From the NCBI GenBank assembly GCA_023229065.1, contig JALNZZ010000008.1, positions 1-30,340 of the forward strand: a stretch of DNA of 30,340 nt, read 5' to 3'. Shown one piece after another: positions 1 to 7,646 of this stretch. Origin of the DNA: Porticoccaceae bacterium (GTDB lineage Bacteria > Pseudomonadota > Gammaproteobacteria > Pseudomonadales > Porticoccaceae). Each line of letters opens with the position of its first letter. The stretch's first letter is position 1. The notes below the pieces were generated by a model, which was given only the letters and a program-made list of their open reading frames with translations, had not been told where the DNA came from and did not search any database. Made by a program: the position numbers and the translations under genes.

Positions 1-1778
1 CCTGCTCCGCCTGCTGCGCCGCCACCGATGCCGCCAGCGTTGGCACCGACCGAGCCGGCCAGGCCAAGGCTGACCATGATGGGGCGGGTGAGCGCGAGGT
101 GCGCGGCGTTGGCCAGGAAGTCGACCAGCATCTTTTTCATGGAGTCGAGCGCGTTGCTGCCGCCGTCGATAAAGTCGCGCCACACCTGCACAAGGCTGTC
201 TCCCATGCGGCGCGACGTCTCCTCCATCAGCTTGGCCATGTCGTCGCTGACGGCAGCTGTGGTGCTGCCCGCGTCGCGGATTGCCTCCTGCAGATCCCAC
301 TGGGCGGCAAGCTGCTCACGGTAGAGCGCCAGCTCCTGGGGCAGCATGTCTTTGGCGTTGGTGCTGCGCAGGCCGATCTCTATGTGCTTTTCGCGGTTGA
401 AGGCTTTGAGCGCATCCTCGCCCGCTTGCGTGGCGCGCAGCTCCCGCTCAAGCAGCTGGTTCTGAAACGACAGATCGCCAAGGGCGCGGCTGACAGCATC
501 GGCGCGGGCTTTTTCTTGGGTGGTCAAGCCCTCCAGTGCCTCGCCGGTGGCCAGGTAGCCGCCGCGGGTTTTGGCTGCAGAGGCGGCGACTTTTTCTGCC
601 GCAGCCTCTGCGTCCTTTCGCCACTTGTCCAGCCGTGCGGCCAGCGCGTCTGAGGGCATGGCTTTCATAGCCAGCTCGTGGAGCTCGCTGCCCAGCTGGT
701 CCGCCGCTGCGCGCAGCGAGGTCGCCATTTCGCGCGCGAACGGGCTTCCGGCAAATGTCACCCCGCCCCGCATCCACGAGGGCAGCTTGTTGAGCAGCGT
801 TGAAATGCCCTCGTCTACGCTGTAGATGGTTTCCCACAACTGGGCGCTTAGCTCTGCGGTCAGGGCAATGATGCCCTTCCAGACCACCTGGACCCCGCGG
901 AACACATCCAAGGCCCGCCCAGCCCAGGTTGTCATGGTCTCAAACGTTCGCTGGGCGGCTTCCTCGGCGGTACCCATGCCCTCGCCCCAGCCCAAGATAT
1001 CTTCGGCTATGCCGGTGATCGCCGGCGACAGCTGGACCGTGAGCTGCTTCCAGAAGCCTTCGCTGGCCGTGCGCACCATGCCCATGGCGGTGCTGGCTTG
1101 TTCAACCTTGGCGGCGTCCACCCGCGACAAGGCCAGCCCCCACTGGTCCGTGAAGCGGGCGGCCTCTTCTGCCGCCGCCGAGCCGCCGCGCATGGTGTTG
1201 AGCAGGGCGGCGCCGTCGGTGTCGAAAATGCTGAACGCCAGGCGCAACCGGTCGCTTTGGTTTTCGACGCCCTCCATGGCTTCGGCAATAGCGTCGAACT
1301 GCTGATCCGGCGACAACTTTGCCAGCGCCTCGGCGCTCAGGCCGAGCTCGTCGAGCGATTTGACGGCGGCGCCGGTGCCTTGAGCAGCCTCGGAGATCCG
1401 GCGGGTCATGCGCCGGATGCCCAAGTCGAGGTTGTTGGCAGAGACGCCCGTGATATCGGCCTGATGGCGCAGGCGGGCCAGCGCCTCGGTCGATATGCCG
1501 AGCATGTCGGAGACGTTGGCGGTGCTGCTGATCAGGCCCATTTGGTTTTTGACCAGGGCGGCGGTGGCGGTAACTGCTGCACCACCGGCCACCATTGCCC
1601 ACTTTGCCGCGGCGTTGGCGACATCGCGGGTTTTGCTGGCGATATCGCTAAACTGGTCGCTGGTTTTTTTGCTGGTCGCGTTGAGCTGCTTGAGCTGCTC
1701 CTCGGTGAGGTTTGCAGCGCGCACGGCTCCACTGGCATCACCCGTGATGATGATGCCGGTCCTGTAGTTACGTGCCAT
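1..1778 (-). CDS. Tail tape measure protein (N-terminal part, cut by window edge)
   Basis: Open frame of about 592 codons from ATG at 1778 with no stop before the left edge, so only the N-terminal part is visible. Tape measure proteins set siphovirus tail length and are carried into the host with DNA. The start reads MARNYRTGIIITGDASGA. Then come long Ala/Glu/Gln-rich helical stretches, a hydrophobic patch near residues 55-75, and a glycine-rich stretch (GGIGGGAAGGA) at the edge. It follows the frameshifted tail chaperone pair by 9 bases, which is the invariant position of the tape measure gene in lambda/HK97-type tails. The identification rests on position, size and composition; no catalytic motif is expected. 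Confidence 0.88.
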   Translation of the reverse strand, partial: MARNYRTGIIITGDASGAVRAANLTEEQLKQLNATSKKTSDQFSDIASKTRDVANAAAKWAMVAGGAAVTATAALVKNQMGLISSTANVSDMLGISTEALARLRHQADITGVSANNLDLGIRRMTRRISEAAQGTGAAVKSLDELGLSAEALAKLSPDQQFDAIAEAMEGVENQSDRLRLAFSIFDTDGAALLNTMRGGSAAAEEAARFTDQWGLALSRVDAAKVEQASTAMGMVRTASEGFWKQLTVQLSPAITGIAEDILGWGEGMGTAEEAAQRTFETMTTWAGRALDVFRGVQVVWKGIIALTAELSAQLWETIYSVDEGISTLLNKLPSWMRGGVTFAGSPFAREMATSLRAAADQLGSELHELAMKAMPSDALAARLDKWRKDAEAAAEKVAASAAKTRGGYLATGEALEGLTTQEKARADAVSRALGDLSFQNQLLERELRATQAGEDALKAFNREKHIEIGLRSTNAKDMLPQELALYREQLAAQWDLQEAIRDAGSTTAAVSDDMAKLMEETSRRMGDSLVQVWRDFIDGGSNALDSMKKMLVDFLANAAHLALTRPIMVSLGLAGSVGANAGGIGGGAAGGA

Positions 1779-1787
1779 GGCTGTCTC

Positions 1788-2177
1788 TTAACTGCGGGGT
1801 TGCGCCTTTTGCTTTGCCTGCTCTTGCGCTCGCTGCTTGGCAAAGGCTTTAAGTACGCCTGTCTCTATCAGGCGCACCTTCTCGAATATCTCGGGCTGCT
1901 GCTCTGGCGGGATGCCGCGCATCCTCATCACTGACTCCAGCGCGGGGTAGTTGAGGCCGGTGGCCCCCTGGAGGCCAGCAACCCATTGGGTGCCGCAGGC
2001 CAAAAAGGTTTGCCAGGCATCCCAGTTTTCGTGCCAGACCTCAAAGTGTGGCTCTTCGCGCTGGCGGGGTGCTGCTTTGGCGTCGATGACGAGCCAGTCC
2101 TCGTCATTGTTGTCTTCGCCGTGTTGCTCGGGCTCGGGCGCCCGCACCCAGTAGCGCCCGGCGTCGATTAGTTTTTT
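1788..2177 (-). CDS. Tail assembly chaperone, downstream (T-like) frame reached by -1 frameshift
   Basis: This frame lies -1 relative to the upstream chaperone gene and is open from 2222 down to the stop at 1788. There is no convincing ribosome binding site for the GTG at 2222. Entry is most likely by slippage at 2171-2177, after which the protein continues LIDAGRYWVRAPEPEQHGED. The result is a G-T fusion like lambda gpGT, which binds the tape measure protein during tail assembly. The region is rich in acidic residues and Trp, and ends in a basic Gln/Lys-rich tail. Listing it as an independent gene would probably be wrong; see the slippery site entry. Confidence 0.8.
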   Translation of the reverse strand, partial: KKLIDAGRYWVRAPEPEQHGEDNNDEDWLVIDAKAAPRQREEPHFEVWHENWDAWQTFLACGTQWVAGLQGATGLNYPALESVMRMRGIPPEQQPEIFEKVRLIETGVLKAFAKQRAQEQAKQKAQPRS

Positions 2178-2524
2178 CGTTCCATTTCCTTTCGCGCGAG
2201 CTCGTTCTGTACGGCGATGCACTGCTCGTAAAGCGGCAGCCAGTAGTAGTCAATCTCGCCAAGTTGCTCGATCAGCTCGGCGCTGAACGGGATGTCCTTG
2301 CCGTCTTCGTCTTTGACCTGCTCCAGCCCCAGCACCAGCTCCTGGAGCTGCTCCAAGACGGTCATGTCGACACGGCGCTTGTTGAAATCTTCCGCCTCAT
2401 GCCCGTAGAGCTTTTTGATGACGGCCACAAAGCTTTCTTTTTGATAGCCTGCGCCCTTGTCGCGGGGCACTTCGCAGATGACGTTGACGCGCACCCGATC
2501 TTTTTTTGCTAACCGTATTGCCAT
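2168..2524 (-). CDS. Tail assembly chaperone, G-like
   Basis: 118 residues from ATG at 2524, following the tail tube gene. Position between the tube and tape measure genes, the size, and the overlapping -1 frame mark it as the equivalent of lambda gpG or HK97 gp14. Such proteins are needed for tail assembly but absent from the virion. The sequence is helical and charged (MAIRLAKKDRVRVNVICEVP at the start, ARKEMERKN at the end). Its last three codons, CGA AAA AAC, hold the slippery heptamer and are followed at once by TAA. Sequence similarity to lambda G is not evident by eye, so the call rests on synteny plus the frameshift signal. Confidence 0.82.
   Translation of the reverse strand: MAIRLAKKDRVRVNVICEVPRDKGAGYQKESFVAVIKKLYGHEAEDFNKRRVDMTVLEQLQELVLGLEQVKDEDGKDIPFSAELIEQLGEIDYYWLPLYEQCIAVQNELARKEMERKN
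2171..2177 (-). promoter_or_regulatory. Programmed -1 ribosomal frameshift site A AAA AAC
   Basis: On the minus strand the upstream chaperone ends CGA AAA AAC TAA. The bases A AAA AAC form a canonical X XXY YYZ heptamer in the correct register, directly before the stop codon at 2168-2170. Slipping back one base moves ribosomes into the open T-like frame (AAA AAA CTA ATC). Pairs of tail chaperone genes joined this way are very common in siphoviruses; lambda uses a different heptamer. Confidence 0.88.
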
Positions 2525-2601
2525 GATGTTCCTCGTTGTCCGTTAGGTTGTGTCCGTTGTGCAAGGTTGGGCCAGGCAGGGCGGCCTGCCTGGCGACGGG
2601 G

Positions 2602-3528
2602 TTACCTGACCACGATCTCCAGCTCGTCATCATCGCCCTTGATGAGCCGCATGTTGAGGTTCATCACGCTGATGCCGTCGCTGTCGTCAAGCGCGGGCTG
2701 AGAGAGCTGCACCCGGTCGCTGTTGATCTCCACGATGTTGCCCGCGGTGGTGCCGTGCACAATCTTTACCTCGTGCAGATCCTGGCTCTTTGCTGCCGCC
2801 CAGAAGTTTTTGGCCCCGATGCGCTCCTGCTCGAACGTCAGGGTGCCGGTGGGTGTGCGGCCTGAGATCTGGACGCTCTCGCTGTTAACCACGTTGCGAT
2901 AGACCACCTGGCCGGCCCAGTCGAGCGTGAAGCCCTCGGCCTTAACCGGGTGCCCGGCTACGGTGTAGGTGGGCGTGTTTGCTTCGGTTACCGGCAGCGG
3001 ATCCACAAACGTTGAGGTGTTGGGCGTGATCGGGCTGACGGGCGCTGTCGGGTCGTGATACAGGCCGGTGAACACAAACGCCATGCGGGGAATCGCTTCC
3101 TTCGACAGGTTGAAGCTGACAGTGCCGCGCGCGCCGGTGATTTTATGGAGCTCGCCGTCTTGGTAGTAGTAGATGGTAACCGACTCTATATCGTCGCTGA
3201 CCGGCTCGTACGTCACGCTGGTGTCGGCGGTGATGGTTTCGCTGAAGCCGCAAGCTCTTAGCAGGATGCCCCAGCCGGGCACGTCACCAGCATCGCCGGC
3301 GCCGGCGATCTCCACATTAAATGAGACGGTCGTATAGAGGCCGGTGGCGATCTCCTGGTCTGCCCCCAGGGAGGGGCTGTCAAGGTCGCGAGTAACCCGG
3401 TTGCCCTGCTGGAATCCTGGAGCGAGGCCGCTAGTGAGGATCGCGTTGCCGCCGTCCGGCGTGGGGTCGGTGCCGTAGGTGGTTTCGCGCACCGCCAATA
3501 TGTACTGTCGACGGGATTTCATTGTCAT
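2602..3528 (-). CDS. Major tail tube protein
   Basis: 308 residues, ATG at 3528 overlapping the stop of the preceding 57-residue gene (ATGA). It is the only large beta-rich protein between the tail terminator and the chaperone genes, as expected for the subunit that polymerises into the tail tube. Features include the N-terminal stretch ILAVRETTYGTDPTPDG, common at the start of this type of tube protein, and alternating hydrophobic/polar strands throughout. The length is typical of larger siphovirus tube proteins, some of which carry an added Ig-like domain, although I cannot delimit one here. Its role is structural and it assembles on the tail tip complex. Confidence 0.85.
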   Translation of the reverse strand: MTMKSRRQYILAVRETTYGTDPTPDGGNAILTSGLAPGFQQGNRVTRDLDSPSLGADQEIATGLYTTVSFNVEIAGAGDAGDVPGWGILLRACGFSETITADTSVTYEPVSDDIESVTIYYYQDGELHKITGARGTVSFNLSKEAIPRMAFVFTGLYHDPTAPVSPITPNTSTFVDPLPVTEANTPTYTVAGHPVKAEGFTLDWAGQVVYRNVVNSESVQISGRTPTGTLTFEQERIGAKNFWAAAKSQDLHEVKIVHGTTAGNIVEINSDRVQLSQPALDDSDGISVMNLNMRLIKGDDDELEIVVR

Positions 3529-3698
3529 GAGTGCTCTCCTTTGTCTGCAGCAGCCTTAGCGGGCGGCTTTGCTTTGGTGGGTTTTTGCTCTGCCGCTTGC
3601 AGGGCCTTGCGCTCAAGCACCGTGAGCTCTGTCGTGTGCTGGACGCGCCGGCGGGTGCCGTCTTTGTCCACCACGTAGGATCCGCCGGATCGGGCCAT
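3525..3698 (-). CDS. Small basic protein between tail terminator and tail tube genes
   Basis: 57 codons from ATG at 3698, preceded by a strong AGGAGGT site eight bases upstream and ending in a 4-base overlap with the tail tube start. The N-terminal half (MARSGGSYVVDKDGTRRRVQ) looks folded; the C-terminal half is a Lys/Ala/Pro-rich tail (TKAKPPAKAAADKGEHS). Function unknown. Short charged proteins in this position occur in many HK97-like phages. The good ribosome binding site and the coupled stop/start argue that it is translated. Confidence 0.75.
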   Translation of the reverse strand: MARSGGSYVVDKDGTRRRVQHTTELTVLERKALQAAEQKPTKAKPPAKAAADKGEHS

Positions 3699-3728
3699 GG
3701 GTGACCTCCTGGTAGCTGTTGGGTGTGG

Positions 3729-4469
3729 TCAGGGTTGTTTGATGTAGCCAGCGTCGCTGTAGATGTCGCGCCAGGCGTAAAGGCCGCCTGGCAGGCTGAG
3801 CGGCAGGCCGTGGGTAAACTCAAAGGGCTCGGCGGCAGGGGCCTGCTGCCAGCCCAGCAGGGCCGCCTCCAGCTCGGCGCGCAAGCTGGCAATGGCGTCG
3901 GTGGCGCAGACCAGGGTGAAGCTGTAGCCCCGGTTGACGCGCTGGCGGACGGTGTTGTCGTAGCGCGACGGCAGGCCGGTAAGCGCGTCGGCATCAACCA
4001 GCAGCATTGGCCAGCCCGCAGCGCCGGGCACTGCCGCCACCGCGTACTGCACCTCAAGGCCAGCCAGGTAGTGCCCTTTTGCCGGGTCGTAGTCAAGGGC
4101 GGCGTCAGTGATGCTGATGGCGTCGGTGCTGCCTGCAATGCCTGCCTCAAGGTCGCTAAGGAGCGGGATCAGCACCTCGTAGCGAGGCGCTCGCAGCGTG
4201 ACGACAAAGCTGACTGCCGTAACGACCCGCGTACCCGCCACCTCGACTGGCTGGGCCGAGACGAGACGGTAGGCGGCATCGGGGGGCGTGCGGCCCTCTG
4301 GTATCTCCACCGCAAAAACGCCGGGCACCACGGCGGACAGCAGGCTCATCAGCGAGCTGCTGGCCAAGGCGGCATCAACGGTAGTGATGGTGGCGCTGCT
4401 GGGAGCGGGCGCGATAGTGGCGAAGCTGGGGCACTTCGTGCGCAAGCGATCAAGAAGAGTGTTTAGCAC
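3729..4469 (-). CDS. Probable tail terminator / tail completion protein
   Basis: 246 residues starting with GTG at 4469 (GGAG about eight bases upstream), overlapping the previous gene by 20 bases. The position after the HK97 gp10-like gene and before the tail tube gene is that of the tail terminator, which caps the tail and sets the joining surface. The protein is longer than lambda gpU (about 130 residues). It has a hydrophobic N-terminal region (MLNTLLDRLRTKCPSF) and a C-terminal part rich in aromatic residues (LYAWRDIYSDAGYIKQP). I see no diagnostic motif, so the call is syntenic. Confidence 0.6.
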   Translation of the reverse strand: MLNTLLDRLRTKCPSFATIAPAPSSATITTVDAALASSSLMSLLSAVVPGVFAVEIPEGRTPPDAAYRLVSAQPVEVAGTRVVTAVSFVVTLRAPRYEVLIPLLSDLEAGIAGSTDAISITDAALDYDPAKGHYLAGLEVQYAVAAVPGAAGWPMLLVDADALTGLPSRYDNTVRQRVNRGYSFTLVCATDAIASLRAELEAALLGWQQAPAAEPFEFTHGLPLSLPGGLYAWRDIYSDAGYIKQP

Positions 4470-4911
4470 GCTGTCTCTCCAGGTAGCGGGTCAGCCCTTG
4501 ATAAAAGCGGCCTTCGATTTGATGAGCAGAGGCTTGGAATGCGGTTGACATGAATGGGGTGGCGCCCATGTGCTTGGTGCCCTGCTCGTGCCAGTGCGCC
4601 TTGCGCCCTTGCCAGATCTTTCTCCCTTCTCCGCCAGCGGCCACCTTGCGGTTGGCTCCCACGAGGATCGCTGCGGTGTCCCTTTTGATCCCCAGCCGCG
4701 ACTTGGCGCGCGCCGAGGGTGATACGTGTCCGACAGCCCTGCTGAGGGCTCCCCGGTCATAGGGGGCCAGGCTTTTCATTGTGTCTTTGAGCGGCTTTGC
4801 CCCGTAAACAAGGCCTGCCCTGATACCTTTTTCGCCCAGCCCTTCTTTGAGCTGCTCTAGCTCCCTCACCAACGCCTGGATGGGCGGCTCTATTTTGATC
4901 TCTAGCATCAT
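4450..4911 (-). CDS. HK97 gp10-type head-tail joining protein
   Basis: 153 residues from ATG at 4911, which overlaps the upstream stop (ATGA) and is preceded by AAGGTGG. An in-frame ATG follows at 4908 and an upstream start is possible. The pattern fits the HK97-gp10-like family: an amphipathic N-terminus (LEIKIEPPIQALVRELEQLK), then PLKDTMKSLAPYDRGALSRAV, where family members carry a P.dTG.L..s-type turn, then a C-terminal HWHEQGTKHMGATPFMSTAF segment, the usual 'E.GT....P.PFm.pA' signature. These proteins act at the neck between connector and tail. Confidence 0.85.
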   Translation of the reverse strand: MMLEIKIEPPIQALVRELEQLKEGLGEKGIRAGLVYGAKPLKDTMKSLAPYDRGALSRAVGHVSPSARAKSRLGIKRDTAAILVGANRKVAAGGEGRKIWQGRKAHWHEQGTKHMGATPFMSTAFQASAHQIEGRFYQGLTRYLERQRAKHSS

Positions 4912-5231
4912 GTCACCACCTTGCACTGCAGCCTGAGATCGCGGTTGCGGCGACCCAGATTGATGGGCGCGATCACTTGGTAGACGGTGTTGTCCTCGAC
5001 ATCGATCAGGCGCGAGGCGGATGTGATCAGCGGATGGAATCGCAGGTGGATCTCGACAGTGGTGGCGGTGCCTGCTTGGTGCTCGCCCCGGATCTCGGTG
5101 CCGCGCTGGGGCACAATGTCTACGCGCAACCTCTCGGCTACGGTGATGTAGCCGGTGGACGTGCTGTACTGGCTGCCCACCTGTGCCGGGTTCTGCAGGT
5201 TGCAGACAAAGCGCAAACGACCGGCCCGCAT
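4908..5231 (-). CDS. Head-tail adaptor / head closure protein
   Basis: 107 residues starting with ATG at 5231, coupled to the upstream connector gene by a 1-base stop/start overlap (TGATG). It is a beta-rich small protein beginning MRAGRLRFVCNLQNP, with an internal ERLRVDIVPQRGTEIRGE segment and a C-terminal NTVYQVIAPINLGRRNRDLR segment. This is the usual form of SPP1 gp16-like head closure proteins, which bind below the connector and close the DNA channel. Order and size agree; no catalytic function is expected. Confidence 0.78.
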   Translation of the reverse strand: MRAGRLRFVCNLQNPAQVGSQYSTSTGYITVAERLRVDIVPQRGTEIRGEHQAGTATTVEIHLRFHPLITSASRLIDVEDNTVYQVIAPINLGRRNRDLRLQCKVVT

Positions 5232-5890
5232 CAGACGAGCCCCGTTTCGAGGGTGGACAGCAGGCTGCGATAGCTGGGCAGCTCGTGGAGCTGCACCGGC
5301 GACATGTGTTCGCGGTTCTCGTACAGGTGCGCCGCCCAGATGAGCGCGGCCAGGCGGGCGCGCATGGGGATCTCCCCTACCTGAGTCGCGCCACCGCTTA
5401 GCAGTAACTGGCCGACTGCATCAACCAGCACCGTGCCAGAGCCCGCGCCCAGCGCCTCGCCAAACCCTGCCGAGAGCACGTAGCCTGCCCGGTAGCGCAC
5501 CGCCACCGCGCTGACATTGCCCGCCTGCGCCGCTGGCCAGCGCTGGCCCGGTGCTGGACGCACCTCGGCGCCAGCAGCGGTGGCCAGCACCTGATAGGTG
5601 TGCTCTGGCAGCGTTTGCAGCTGGCCGCTGGCGTCGACATAGGTGATGCTGATCAGCTCGACCACCGGCGGACGGGGCAGGTAGATAACGCTGGGGAAGC
5701 TTTCCATCACGCCTCCCCAGATGGTGTCCACCAAAGTGCGGCCCGTGTCTGCCTCCACCTGCTCAACGGCCTCGTCTAGCAGGCTGGTCAGCACGCCGTC
5801 ATCCAGGTTGTGATCGATCACGCAGTGCGTTTTGAGCTCGTCGAGGGTGATGGGCCGAATGTTCGACCGGTCGATCAGCGAGAGGTGCAT
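5231..5890 (-). CDS. Head-tail connector protein (gp6-like)
   Basis: 219 residues from ATG at 5890. The first half has the all-helical connector pattern of HK97 gp6/SPP1 gp15-like proteins (ITLDELKTHCVIDHNLDDGV, then DEAVEQVEADTGRTL). It continues into a beta segment (YLPRPPVVELISITYVDASG) and the conserved end of the family (IPMRARLAALIWAAHLYENR). The protein forms a ring under the portal. The ribosome binding site is weak, but the gene starts only five bases after its upstream neighbour, so translational coupling is likely. Confidence 0.85.
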   Translation of the reverse strand: MHLSLIDRSNIRPITLDELKTHCVIDHNLDDGVLTSLLDEAVEQVEADTGRTLVDTIWGGVMESFPSVIYLPRPPVVELISITYVDASGQLQTLPEHTYQVLATAAGAEVRPAPGQRWPAAQAGNVSAVAVRYRAGYVLSAGFGEALGAGSGTVLVDAVGQLLLSGGATQVGEIPMRARLAALIWAAHLYENREHMSPVQLHELPSYRSLLSTLETGLV

Positions 5891-5895
5891 GATGA

Positions 5896-6252
5896 TTACT
5901 CTGCCAGCTCGCCTTCGCCTTCGCCTTGGCTGCCCTCGGTCTGGCCGCTCTCGCCTTCTCCCTGACCGCCTTCGCTACCCTCGGCCTGGCCGCTCTCGCC
6001 TTCTCCCTGACCGCCTTCGCTACCCTCGGCCTGGCCGCCCTCTTGCAGGCTTTCCGTCTCGGCGGTACTGGCGTGCTCCACGGCAGCGATGCCGATCGAC
6101 TTGCAGTAGCCCAGTGCGGCTTTGCTGGTGTCGTAGGCGGTCCTGTCCAGGGTTGTGAGTAGCTTATCGTCCAGGGTTACCAGGTCGTTGGCTTTGTAGA
6201 TGGTGCCCTCAATGGGGAGGGTGCGCAGTATGCGTGCCGTTTTCTTTGCCAT
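5896..6252 (-). CDS. Capsid-adjacent protein with Gly/Glu-rich repeat tail
   Basis: 118 residues if ATG 6252 is used (GGAG nine bases upstream); an ATG at 6285 in the same frame has poorer spacing. The N-terminal 70 residues look folded (MAKKTARILRTLPIEGTIYK, YDTSKAALGYCKSIGIAAVE). The rest is a low-complexity acidic tail made of two exact 15-residue repeats (GQAEGSEGGQGEGES type) and degenerate copies. It lies between capsid and connector genes, where HK97-like phages often carry a small accessory or decoration-type head protein. Function not known. Confidence 0.7.
   Translation of the reverse strand: MAKKTARILRTLPIEGTIYKANDLVTLDDKLLTTLDRTAYDTSKAALGYCKSIGIAAVEHASTAETESLQEGGQAEGSEGGQGEGESGQAEGSEGGQGEGESGQTEGSQGEGEGELAE
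5941..6030. repeat. Perfect 45-bp tandem repeat, two copies, inside the coding region
   Basis: Bases 5941-5985 and 5986-6030 are identical, and the repeat starts again at 6031 before diverging. The unit is 15 codons, so copy number changes keep the frame. It encodes the acidic glycine-rich tail of the overlapping minus-strand gene. Exact identity suggests recent duplication by slippage. Confidence 0.95.
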
Positions 6253-6326
6253 GATTGTGTCTCCGCTCTGGGGTTTGGCGACCATTTTGTTGGTGTCCGC
6301 AAAATGGTCGCCGTGTGCTGCCGCGA

Positions 6327-7571
6327 TCAGGTGGCCGCGTTTTGGTAGACCTTGACCGCGCCGCCTACGTCGATGAGGTTGCCGCCGGAGCGCATGAAGG
6401 CGAGGAAGCCCACCTGGCCTTTCTCGGTGTACTTGCTGTCGGTCATGCGGAACAGTTGCACCGCCATCACGTCGCGGATGATGTAGCGCGAGAAGTCGCC
6501 AAAGGCGATGGATTTGGCGCTGGCGGCCATGACAGCCATGTGCTGGTTGATCACATAGCGGCGGTTGAGGATGCGGTCGGGCTCGCCGTCAGCGATACCG
6601 GGCAGCCACAGCGGGCGCTTGTTGTCATCCTTGAGCTTCTTGATCTCGGCCAGGGTGAGGTCGTTGAACATAAAGGCCGCGTTGTTGATGCGGTACGCGG
6701 GGTCGACGCTGTGCTCGAGGTCGATGAGGTCGTCCACGGTGACTGTGGCTGTTTGGCCGGTGGGGCCGGCCTTGCCCACGGCGGCGGCGGTGATAATGCC
6801 GCGCGGCTGGCCTGAGCCGGTGCCGACAGTGAAGTGCTTATTGGTGATGCGGCCAAGGCGCGTGGCCAGCAGGCCGTTGATGTAGCCCTCCAGGTCGATG
6901 TGGCTGTCTTGCAGCAGCTCGAAGGGGATGGCAATGGACTTTGAGCTGTACTTGTAGGTGCTGAGCGCAGTGGTGCCGAACGTGGTCTCACCCACCGACA
7001 CCGAGGCGTTTTCGCCGACAATCTCGCCCTCTTCGCTGGTGGCGTTAGCTGTCGGCCAGTCCATTTGCGAGCCGGTGCCAGTGGTGATGCCGGTGGCTAC
7101 TTCGCGCATTCCGCCGTACGACTTCATGGCCGCGATAAGCTGGGGCACAAACTCGTTGGTGGTGGTGTAGCCGCCCTCGCTGCCGGTGCCGGTGCTCATG
7201 GCGTTTTGCACACCGGCGGTGCGCTGGGCCAGCAGGCGGCGCTGTTCGTCGGACAGTGCGCTGGCGCCGCCGCGCATCCAGGCGACAAAGGCTTGCGCAT
7301 TGAGCTCGCCTTGGTGGCTGGCCTCGTCCTCGCTGATGTTGTGGCGGTCTGCTGCGGTGCGCGTGGCAGCTATCTTGGATGCTTCGATGTCGAGGATCTT
7401 CTGCTCGCGCTCGATCTTGGCGTCGGTCCGCTCGATTTTGTCTACGATGGCGTCGTACTTGGTTTGGGCTTCGGTGTCCCACTCTCTGTCGGCGTAGCTG
7501 TCGTAGTGGCTGCGAAGGTCTTTGGCGAGATTGGTGCGTTCTTCCCGCAGCGCTTGGATAGACTTTGGCAT
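6327..7571 (-). CDS. Major capsid protein, HK97 fold
   Basis: 414 residues from ATG at 7571 (MPKSIQALREERTNLAKDLR; GGAG upstream), rather than the longer in-frame start at 7616. The first ~100 residues are a charged coiled-coil delta/scaffold domain (SHYDSYADREWDTEAQTKYD, IERTDAKIEREQKI) typically removed by the prohead protease. The mature domain follows, with SEGGYTTTNEFVPQLIAAMK, FGTTALSTYKYSSKSIAIPF and the C-terminal GFLAFMRSGGNLIDVGGAVK, all characteristic of the HK97 capsid family. It builds the icosahedral head. The upstream protease gene is its expected partner. Confidence 0.96.
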   Translation of the reverse strand: MPKSIQALREERTNLAKDLRSHYDSYADREWDTEAQTKYDAIVDKIERTDAKIEREQKILDIEASKIAATRTAADRHNISEDEASHQGELNAQAFVAWMRGGASALSDEQRRLLAQRTAGVQNAMSTGTGSEGGYTTTNEFVPQLIAAMKSYGGMREVATGITTGTGSQMDWPTANATSEEGEIVGENASVSVGETTFGTTALSTYKYSSKSIAIPFELLQDSHIDLEGYINGLLATRLGRITNKHFTVGTGSGQPRGIITAAAVGKAGPTGQTATVTVDDLIDLEHSVDPAYRINNAAFMFNDLTLAEIKKLKDDNKRPLWLPGIADGEPDRILNRRYVINQHMAVMAASAKSIAFGDFSRYIIRDVMAVQLFRMTDSKYTEKGQVGFLAFMRSGGNLIDVGGAVKVYQNAAT

Positions 7572-7602
7572 GGTGCTGTCTCCGGTTTTCAGGGTCAGAA
7601 AT

Positions 7603-7626
7603 AAAAAAGCCCGCACGGTGGCGGGC
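7603..7626 (-). terminator. Hairpin plus U-tract between protease and capsid genes
   Basis: On the minus strand GCCCGC and GCGGGC form a perfect 6-bp stem around a 6-base loop, followed by TTTTTT, before the capsid ribosome binding site. It has the form of an intrinsic terminator inside an operon that must be read through. It may be overridden by Q antitermination or act as an mRNA end or processing site. Confidence 0.7.
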
Positions 7627-7646
7627 AGGTATTGGCGCGCGGGGCG

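Noticed and set aside
1098..1934. Long plus-strand open frame (278 codons) over the tape measure gene
   Set aside because: It is the reverse shadow of the minus-strand tape measure and chaperone genes; no ribosome binding site, and the translation is Gly/Ala/Leu noise.
6327..7616. Capsid start at 7616
   Set aside because: The 15 extra residues (MRAFLFLTLKTGDST) overlap the hairpin terminator region. ATG 7571 has a proper ribosome binding site.
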